A stretch of 64,000 nucleotides of DNA from Sodiomyces alkalinus F11 (lineage: Eukaryota > Ascomycota > Sordariomycetes > Glomerellales > Plectosphaerellaceae): assembly GCF_003711515.1 (NCBI RefSeq), contig NW_021167081.1:186001-250000 (forward strand). The letters are read 5' to 3'. Made by a program: the position numbers and the translations under genes. The notes under the pieces are model-generated. The model had not been told where the DNA came from. It worked only from the letters and a program-made list of their open reading frames with translations, and did not search any database. Of this stretch, positions 56,850 to 64,000 are shown piece by piece (the stretch's first letter is position 1; each line of letters begins with the position of its first letter).

Positions 56850-59382
56850 ATGCAGTACGTCAGGAACCTTAGCGACTCGGTCTCGTCGGCATGGAACTCC
56901 ATCAACCCGGCCACCCTCAGCGGTGCCATCGACGTCATCGTCGTGGAGCAGGAGGACGGCTCTCTGGCCTGCTCGCCCTTCCACGTCCGCTTCGGCAAGT
57001 TCTCTCTTCTCCGCCCTTATGAGAAGAAGGTCGACTTCCGCGTCAATGGCGTGAAGCAGCCTTATCCCATGAAGCTCGGCGAGGAGGGCGAGGCCTTTTT
57101 CATCTTCGAGACCAGCGACACCATCCCCAAGGATCTCCAGACCTCGCCGCTCGTCTCCCCCGCCTCGAGTCCTCCCTTGAATGCGCGCCGCTCTCCTTCT
57201 CCCGGCCTTCAGGAACCCGATCTCCTGGAACTCGACGATGCTGCTGCCAAGTCGCGCCGCCCCGGGCCTTCTGTTCTATATTCAACTTCGGCACTCCGTG
57301 AAGATGGTAACTCTTTTTTTCTTCTTTTTTTTTCGTCCTATTCTTAAAAACCAAAACTCCCCTTTTCCTACAATTCATCACGCTGACGACGTCTTCCTCC
57401 CCACAGGCATATTGGCCTCCGCTACATCTACATCTACCCCCGGTCCGGCCCTCGAGCGCCCCCGGTCCGGCGATTGGTCCCACGTGCTCCGATCCCGCAG
57501 CAACGATTTCCTCGGCAAATCCTCCCGATCGAGCGACTCGGACGCTGCCGAGGCACCGTTCGAACCAGGTAGCCCCCGGCTCTCCACCCGGTCCCAGAGT
57601 CCTCCGCCTCTCCCACCCACCGAGGCCGTGGCCCGGGCTACTGCCCTCTCCGAGAAGCTCTCGGCTGCCAACATCCCCTGTGAAGTCACCGAGACGGGCG
57701 ACCTCAAACTCGACATGACCATGCTGAAAACCAACGAAGAAGACGTCTTCCGGGCCGAAATCATGGCTCGCAAGATCCTGTCGCAGGAGCTCGAGGGCAA
57801 TTACGACATCGGCGCCCTGTTCGGCATGGACGAACAGGGAAATATCTGGATCTACAGCAGCGAGGAAGCCAAGGAGGCCGCCCAGAAGAAGACCCTGGAC
57901 GCCGGGTTCCGCCGCGGCGCCGCCGCCGTCGTTGTCGCCGCCGATGCCGCTTCCGATCCCGGTTATCAGAGTGACACTAGTGATGCCACCACCACGGCCG
58001 AGTCTCGCTTGCACAGGAGAGCCGGGTCGGACATCAGCTCCCAGACCGCTCCCAGCACGCCGCCCACGTCGACCGCCGGCGACCCCAACGTGAACTACGC
58101 CAAGACGCTTCGTCTGACCAGCGACCAGCTGAAGGCGCTCGACCTGAAGCCGGGCGAGAACAGCATGAGCTTCACCGTCAACCGGGCCACCTGCCAGGCG
58201 AACATGTTCCTCTGGAAGCACGAGACCCCCGTCGTCATCTCCGACATTGACGGCACCATCACCAAGTCGGACGCCCTCGGCCACGTCCTCAACATGATCG
58301 GCCGCGACTGGACCCACGCCGGCGTGGCCAAGCTCTACAGCGACATCGCCGCCAACGGCTACAACATCATGTACCTGACGAGCCGGTCCGTCGGGCAGTC
58401 CGACACCACGAGGGCCTACCTGGCTGGCATCCAGCAAGACGGCTACAAACTGCCGCGGGGCCCGACCATCCTGTCGCCCGACCGCACCATGGCGGCCCTC
58501 CGCCGCGAGGTCTACCTCCGAAAACCCCACGTCTTCAAGATGGCCACCCTCCGGGACATCCGGCTGCTGTACGGGCCCGAGCACACCCCGTTCTACGCCG
58601 GCTACGGGAACCGACTCACCGACCAGATCTCGTACCGGACGGTTGACGTCCCGCGGAACCGCATCTTCACCATCAACTCCAACGCCGAGGTGTGCCTGGA
58701 CGTGCTGAGCCTCAACCGGCTCAAGCTGACGTACATGAACATCAACGAGGTCGTCGACCACTTCTTCCCGCCCGTCAGCACGCTGGTCAGGGGCGGCGGC
58801 GAGGAGTTTACGGATTTCAAGTACTGGAGGGACGAGCCGCTGGAGCTGAACGAGTTTTCGGCCAGCGATACGGAGGCTGATGATACGCCTGGTCGTGGAC
58901 AAGTGCACCACGACGGCGGCGACGACGACGAGGACGAGGACGAGGAAGATGAAGATGACGAGGAGGCGGGTGACGGCCTCGCGGACAGCTATATCTCCCG
59001 GGACTCGTCGGCGGACGAGTACGACGACGACGAAGGGGAGAGCGAACTGAGCGAGAGCATGGAGCAGAGCATGCGTCGTTTGAGCCTTGACGAGTCGGAT
59101 GCGGACGACGAGGAGGAGTACGAAGACGAAGAACACGAAGGCGAGGGCGGAGACGGTGAGGAGGAAGACGATGAGGATGACGGAGCGGCGACGGCTCGAC
59201 CGGCGCGAAGCCCGCCGCAAGTGCTCGAGGACCTCGAAGACGACGACGACGACGACGACGACGTGAGGGAGGAGGATGTGGCGTTGGTGCCCACGTTGTC
59301 TCGGCCCGTGAACAAAGAGTTGGTGCAGGATGTCGGTGCCGAGGCCATGACGGGCGTGAATAACGTTACGCTCCACGAGTGA
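56850..59382 (+). CDS. PAH1: Phosphatidate phosphatase, lipin/Pah1/Smp2 family
   Basis: Two exons, 56850-57306 and 57407-59382, about 810 residues. The N-LIP domain begins at the start codon (MQYVRNLSDSVSSAWNSINPATLSGAIDVIVV, about residues 1-100 with FHVRFGKFSLLRP). A Ser/Pro-rich linker follows. The C-LIP haloacid-dehalogenase domain (about 400-640) has WKHETPVVISDIDGTITKSD with the DxDGT catalytic pair (about D432 and D434), YLTSRSVGQSD, and KPHVFKMATLRDI. The C-terminal 150 residues are strongly acidic (Asp/Glu runs with Ser). The enzyme dephosphorylates phosphatidate to diacylglycerol at the ER/nuclear membrane and controls lipid storage versus membrane synthesis. The Ser/Pro-rich regions are likely phosphorylation targets, as in yeast Pah1. 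The opposite strand has a long artefactual open frame. Confidence 0.95.
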
Positions 59383-59974
59383 GAGGAGAGAGGGCGAGCT
59401 GTCTACGTGTTGTAACAGTGATTCCTTTCTTTTTTTTCTTTTTTTTCTAGGCTTTTCTTTTCCCACCGCCCGTGGTTTCACGGGGTTGTTGTCAACATGG
59501 ACTTGAGGGCCCCGACGCTGGTTAAAAGATTAGAGGCAGGCAGGGCATAGCGGCAGGACGGAAAGATGGGACATGGCACTTTTGGGACATAGCGGTGGCG
59601 TTGGGATCATCATGGACACACACACACACACACAATGGGATACAGGCGCATATGATATGTAATACATTTTTGGCGAGGACGTTCGTTCATACATACATCA
59701 CATACATATACACGTTTCGTCTTCATGTTCTTGCGTGTAGAGACACAGGCACTCAGTATACCTCCGTCCGTCCATATTATTATTATTATTATTAGTGATG
59801 TTTTTTTCGCTTCCCTAGTTGCAGATTGTCTGCAGGTCCCCAGTTCACCAAGAGCCCGGTCAAAGCAATAAAAGGGAACACCCAGCCCTCTAGATGTACC
59901 ACGCCACTTTAAGAGGCGGCATTGGTAGTCGTGCGGCCCATCGTAGCAGAAGCGTCGGGAAAGGGTCGGTCCTC
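59383..59974. other. Intergenic region between convergent genes
   Basis: Shared 3' flank of PAH1 (+) and TAF9 (-). Simple repeats only: (CA)n near 59615-59633 and (TTA)n near 59776-59794. Confidence 0.55.
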
Positions 59975-60658
59975 CTAGCCTCCCATCTCCTCATCCTCCA
60001 TATCCTTACCGAATACGTCCTCGATGGTCCCGCCTTCAACGTCCTCACCGTCCTCGTTATTCTCGCCGTCCCCAGCGACAGCGGCGCCGGTCGGCTCAAC
60101 GCCTTCCATGGCACCACCACCGCCCCGGTTCTGCTCGGCATCCTCGTCGCTCTCCTCGTCCTCCTCCATCCCGGCTTCCTCCCAGACGTCCTTCAGCCCC
60201 CAGCTCGTGCCGGTGAGGACAAAGCGCTCGCTGGGGAGGCGGACGCCCCACTCGTTGGGGGCCACGCGGGGGAGGGCGACGCGGTTGTGCTCCTTGGCGA
60301 GGTCCTGGAGCCAGTCTTTACTAATGCCGCCGGAGCCGCGGCCGCCGCGGAACTGGTAGACGAGGCGGGAGGCGATGGCGATCTTGATGGCGTTGGCGGA
60401 GACGGTGGCGTCGCCTCCGGTGGCGGGGATGGAGGCGGGCCCGGCGCCGGCGGAGGGCCGGGTGCCGGCGTGGGTGGTGTAGGGGTCGGCGCCGAGGTGG
60501 AGGGCGTCGTTGAGGATGCCGGAGGTGTGGCGGTAGGCGAAGTCGAGGAGGAAGAGGGGCGCGCGGGTCTCGTAGGAGGTGACGCCTTGGGAGGTGAGGA
60601 GGAGTTCGATCATCCTCGAGTCGCGGGGGCGCGGTGCGGAGGTGGAGGCGTCGGATGG

Positions 60659-60699
<41 letters not shown>

Positions 60700-60952
60700 G
60701 GCCTTGTTGGCCTTGTTGGCCTTGTTGTGACTGGGGTTGGTTCGGATTTGGATTTTGTTGTTGTTGTTGCTGTTGCTGTTGTTGAGGTGACTGTTGGGTC
60801 GATTGCGATTGCGGCTGTGATTGCGGTTGTGAGGTGTTTTGCTGGGATGTGGAAGTGGTCGGTTGTGTGTTGGTGGTTTGTTGGGATGGGTTTGGGGCGG
60901 AGGAGGAAGGCCCGCCGTTGGTCTGCGGCGTCGAGGTAGATTGTGTGCTCAT
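59975..60952 (-). CDS. TAF9: Transcription initiation factor TFIID subunit 9 / SAGA TAF9
   Basis: A single exon of 325 residues. About 1-105 are Gln/Ser/Pro/Asn-rich with two long Gln runs. The histone-fold domain follows (about 112-230): [53 protein letters not shown], then the conserved TAF9 extension [16 protein letters not shown] and [16 protein letters not shown], and an acidic Glu/Asp-rich tail. TAF9 pairs with TAF6 in TFIID and SAGA to support RNA polymerase II transcription, in the nucleus. The internal Gly/Ala-rich insertion (about 165-185) between histone-fold helices is longer than in yeast. It is divergent from his-3. Confidence 0.94.
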
Positions 60953-61868
60953 GATGGGCGGGTTTTAACGTCTCCAGGCGCGAGGGTCGTGGAAGTACGG
61001 GGAGAGGAAGTTGTTGTTGATGGGCGGTAAGAGCTGTAGTGATGCTTTTGTTTGTGTGATGGCTGCTCGATGGTGGGTGAGGTAGCGAGGTCGGAATTGG
61101 AACGGTCGAGGGAGATCAGCGTGAGATTTTAATGGGGAATTCGGTGTAAATTTGAAAAGTAATAGCTACATCCGATGAGGACTGCTTGGAAGCTGTTCAA
61201 TTGGGAGCTTCAATGGACGAAACCAATGGTTGTGGATGGCTTGGGTGTAAGATGGAGATGCTGAAGTGGCATGAATGGGCGAGTAGTCGGAACGAGGCAA
61301 CGAAGTGACTGGTACGACGTACCGTACCTGAGAGCTGTGGACGGCAGATCTATTGATCCGATACACAGATACAGAGGCTGAGTTATGGTGACCTCTGGCG
61401 ACAGGTGACAGGACAATACCTTACCTAAGGTACTCTTCTAGATGGAGGGGTCGGATTGCCCCGCCAAAATTCGAGCCGGACTCGGACCTGGGGACTAGGG
61501 AAGGGGAAGCGCGAAGTGGGATGTGACTCCCCAAAACTCAATTCTTCCATCGTGGCGTTGACATCTTATAAAGTCTTTTTTCTCTTTCCCCCGAGTTCTT
61601 CTTCTCCCCCACCTACAAACACTTACAATCGAACTCCTTTCTAGAAATTCAGACACCCAAAGAAGGAAAGAAGAGACCAAACGTCAGTCGAGTGTTCATT
61701 TGTCTCTTGCTCCTGCCACTCTGCCACTCTGCCACCGGTCCCCTCGGCTCAACTAACCTCCATCTTTCTCCAGTCCCCCTACTACCTTGGCTGTCTTCAA
61801 AGACACTCGGAAATCGATTCTTCAAGTCGTCCATTCTAGTCCGACATAACCTTCTCTCAGACCTCGAC
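60953..61868. promoter_or_regulatory. Divergent promoter region of TAF9 and his-3
   Basis: 916 bp. A TGACTC element at 61524-61529 matches the core bound by Gcn4/CPC-1, the general amino-acid-control activator of histidine genes. A TTATAAAG box follows at about 61566-61573. A TACCTTACCTAAGGTAC motif lies near 61420-61434. The his-3 leader is pyrimidine-rich. Confidence 0.6.
61524..61529 (+). promoter_or_regulatory. Putative CPC-1/Gcn4 site TGACTC
   Basis: The six-base core lies 340 bp upstream of the his-3 start codon and about 40 bp before a TATAAA-like box. A chance match is possible for a hexamer, but position and target gene fit cross-pathway control. Confidence 0.5.
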
Positions 61869-64000
61869 ATGGAAACAACACTACCGTTCCCTTTCCTCAT
61901 CAGTGTTGCCGTCCCTCCCGGTCTGGCCAACCTCGAAGGCCTTACCCGGGAACAGGTCTCCGCCCTCGGTGCTCCATTCTTCCAAGTTACCGACCAGACA
62001 CTCGGCAAGTTCCATCGCTTCCTGAAGCGCCACAATGCCGAGTTTCGTGGCTACTTCGACGTCACCGCAGTAGGCTCTCCGGACAACGTGGTGTCACTGC
62101 TCGATGCCGGCGCACGCCAAGTCTTCGTCACACCCGAGAACCTCCCCAAGTATGCCGAGTTCGGCAACCGAGTCGGCCCTGTCGTTGCCAACTTGGACCT
62201 TTCGGCGACATCAGGGAACAGCAGCCTCCTGCTGAAAGACTTTGACCCCCAGAGTCCCGACCTCGAAGAATTCCTCAGGCAGACCCAAACCACCCAGAGG
62301 CCATCCGACCTCTTCCTTAAGCCGGTACCCAGTGCTGATCTGGAACTTCTGCTCCAGGTAGCCCGCAAGTGCTCTGCCATCCCCATCCTCCCCTCCGACC
62401 GTCTGACCGTCAGCAAGGAGGACACCACGAGGCTGTCTCTTCCCCAAGTCATTGTCTCGTTTTGCAAATCGGACCGCGCCGATGGCCTGATCCCCACCGT
62501 CGTCTGCGACGAGTCGAACGTCGCCCTGGGCCTCGCCTACAGCAGCGAGGAAAGCATTGCCGAGGCCCTGAGGACCCAGTCGGGCGTTTACCAGAGCCGG
62601 AAACGCGGCCTGTGGGTCAAGGGTGCTACCTCGGGCGACACCCAAGAGCTCATCCGCATATCCGTCGACTGCGACAATGACACCCTCAAATTCATCGTCA
62701 AGCAGAAAGGTCGCTTCTGCCACCTGGAACAGGACGGCTGCTTCGGCGACTTGTCCGGCATCCCGCGCCTGGAGAGGACCCTGCAGTCAAGGAAACAGTC
62801 CGCCCCCGAGGGCTCTTACACCGCACGCCTGTTCAGCGACGAGAGGTTGTTGAGGGCCAAGATCATGGAAGAGGCCGAGGAGCTCTGCGATGCCCAGACC
62901 CCCGAGGAGGTCGCGTTCGAGGCCGCCGACCTGATCTATTTCGCGCTCACAAAGGCCGTCAGCGCCGGTGTCACCCTGGCCGACATCGAGAAGAATCTGG
63001 ACGCCAAGGCCTGGAAGGTCAAGAGGAGGAAGGGTGACGCGAAGGGGAAGTGGGCCGAGAAGGAGGGTATCTCTACCGGCCGGCCTGCTCCTGCTCCTGC
63101 GCCTGTCCCTGCCACTACCCCTGCTGCGCCTGCAAGCGACACTCCGCCAGGCAGAATCGTGATGCGCCGTTATGACGCCTCCCAGGCCTCCGAGGCCGAA
63201 ATCCTCGAGGCTCTGAAGCGCCCGTCGCAAAAGTCCCCCGACGCCATCCTCAACGTCATCAAGCCCATAATCGAAGACGTCCGGACCGGCGGCGACAAGG
63301 CCGTCCTGACCTACACCCACAAGTTCGAAAAGGCCACCTCGCTGACCTCGCCCGTGCTCAAGGCGCCCTTTCCCGAAGAAGCCATGCGGCTGTCGCCCGA
63401 GTCCATCAGGGCCATCGACATCTCCTTCGAGAACATCCGCAAGTTCCACGCCGCCCAAAAGGAAGACAAGCCCCTCCAGGTCGAGACCATGCCCGGCGTG
63501 GTATGCAGCCGCTTCTCCCGCCCCATCGAGCGCGTCGGCCTATACGTCCCCGGCGGCACCGCCGTGCTCCCCAGCACGGCCCTCATGCTGGGCGTGCCGG
63601 CCATGGTGGCCGGGTGCAAGAAGATTGTGCTCGCGTCGCCCCCGCGCCCCGACGGCAGCCTGACGCCCGAGATTGTCTACGTGGCCCACAAGATCGGCGC
63701 CGAGAGCATCGTCCTCGCCGGCGGCGCCCAGGCCGTCGCCGCCCTCGCCTACGGCACCGAGAACGTCACCAAGGTCGACAAGATCCTCGGCCCGGGCAAC
63801 CAGTTCGTCACCGCCGCCAAGATGCTCGTCAGCAACGACACCAACGCCGGCGTCGGCATCGACATGCCCGCCGGCCCGTCCGAGGTGCTCGTCGTCGCCG
63901 ACGCCCACGCCAACCCGGCCTTCGTCGCCTCCGACCTCCTCTCCCAGGCCGAGCACGGCGTCGATTCCCAGGTCATCCTCCTCGCCGTCGACCTGACCGA
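61869..64000 (+). CDS. his-3: Trifunctional histidine biosynthesis protein (HIS4/his-3), 3' truncated by window end
   Basis: Open without interruption from ATG 61869 to the window end, 710 codons so far. An N-terminal non-catalytic fold precedes a phosphoribosyl-AMP cyclohydrolase domain (about 195-310; SGVYQSRKRGLWVKGATSGD, the metal/active-site segment SVDCDND). Next is phosphoribosyl-ATP pyrophosphohydrolase (about 315-400; RLFSDERLLRAKIMEEAEEL, AADLIYFALTKAV). A Pro/Ala linker leads into histidinol dehydrogenase (from about 435; ERVGLYVPGGTAVLPSTALM, KILGPGNQFVTAAK, IDMPAGPSEVLVVAD, SQAEHG). Together the domains catalyse steps 2, 3 and the last two oxidations of histidine synthesis in the cytosol. 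The full protein should be about 850-870 residues; its end is outside the window. Confidence 0.96.
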   Translation, partial: METTLPFPFLISVAVPPGLANLEGLTREQVSALGAPFFQVTDQTLGKFHRFLKRHNAEFRGYFDVTAVGSPDNVVSLLDAGARQVFVTPENLPKYAEFGNRVGPVVANLDLSATSGNSSLLLKDFDPQSPDLEEFLRQTQTTQRPSDLFLKPVPSADLELLLQVARKCSAIPILPSDRLTVSKEDTTRLSLPQVIVSFCKSDRADGLIPTVVCDESNVALGLAYSSEESIAEALRTQSGVYQSRKRGLWVKGATSGDTQELIRISVDCDNDTLKFIVKQKGRFCHLEQDGCFGDLSGIPRLERTLQSRKQSAPEGSYTARLFSDERLLRAKIMEEAEELCDAQTPEEVAFEAADLIYFALTKAVSAGVTLADIEKNLDAKAWKVKRRKGDAKGKWAEKEGISTGRPAPAPAPVPATTPAAPASDTPPGRIVMRRYDASQASEAEILEALKRPSQKSPDAILNVIKPIIEDVRTGGDKAVLTYTHKFEKATSLTSPVLKAPFPEEAMRLSPESIRAIDISFENIRKFHAAQKEDKPLQVETMPGVVCSRFSRPIERVGLYVPGGTAVLPSTALMLGVPAMVAGCKKIVLASPPRPDGSLTPEIVYVAHKIGAESIVLAGGAQAVAALAYGTENVTKVDKILGPGNQFVTAAKMLVSNDTNAGVGIDMPAGPSEVLVVADAHANPAFVASDLLSQAEHGVDSQVILLAVDLT

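Noticed and set aside
57100..59481. 793-codon open frame on the minus strand over PAH1
   Set aside because: It is antisense to a firmly identified gene. The low-complexity Val/Leu/Arg/Gly content is what a GC-rich third-position bias and the Asp/Glu repeat of the sense strand produce.
1..64000. tRNA, rRNA or CRISPR loci
   Set aside because: No A/B-box pairs with a foldable cloverleaf, no rRNA-like conserved segments, and CRISPR is not expected in a fungal genome; the only tRNA-like match is the Copia primer site.

Overview
The window is nuclear DNA of a filamentous ascomycete, most likely a Sordariomycete and probably Sordariales (inference). Exons are GC-rich, introns are short (about 50-430 nt) with GTRNGT donors, and the window carries a WC-2-type light-signalling GATA factor and a trifunctional histidine gene. 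It also holds a large transposon graveyard with an extreme CpA-to-TpA mutation signature, the mark of repeat-induced point mutation (RIP). All gene models were spliced by hand from reading frame, splice signals and family motifs.

Left gene block (1-29,037): wc-2 (+); a small DUF7721/beta-flanking-like protein (+); a FAAH-like amidase whose nucleophilic serine reads as glycine (-); a Pro-Gly-repeat SPRY protein (-); an NmrA-like NAD(P)-binding protein (+); a mitochondrial-looking hemerythrin/HHE protein with an 80-N assembly gap in its intron (-); a catalase with a GC-AG intron (+); a small conserved-looking protein (+); D-lactate dehydrogenase (cytochrome) (-); a Clr5-domain protein (-); and a crotonase-fold protein (+). 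Neighbours are ordinary unrelated housekeeping, stress and signalling genes; no biosynthetic cluster is evident.

Repeat island (about 29,038-55,195): it begins with a 42-nt perfect-armed palindrome and a C16-AA-G31 tract. The rest is nested mobile-element remnants. (1) A Helitron-like Rep/helicase relic on the - strand is split by both LTR elements. (2) A 13.0-kb Gypsy-type element (29,439-42,451) has 310-bp LTRs and a 5-bp target duplication (GTATC). Its gag-pol with chromodomain reads on the - strand, and it has about 7 kb of extra sequence, including an unidentified accessory reading frame, between chromodomain and 3' LTR. (3) A younger Copia-type element (45,409-51,392) has 435-bp LTRs, target duplication GTTAT, and a primer-binding site matching the initiator-tRNA anticodon arm; it lacks a recognisable gag. 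In the oldest parts nearly every CpA/TpG is gone, so ATG codons and CAG/CAA/TGG codons are destroyed, yet reading frames can still be followed because premature stops are TAG/TAA only.

Right gene block (55,196-64,000): PAH1/lipin phosphatidate phosphatase (+), TAF9 (-), and the first 710 codons of the HIS4/his-3 trifunctional histidine-biosynthesis gene (+, runs off the window). TAF9 and his-3 are divergent and share an upstream region containing a TGACTC general-amino-acid-control site.

The most unusual items are the accessory frame inside the oversized Gypsy element, the palindrome/poly(C)-poly(G) junction at the island border, the apparent loss of the catalytic serine in the amidase, and a 10-N assembly artefact in the Copia LTR that can be resolved exactly from the sequence.
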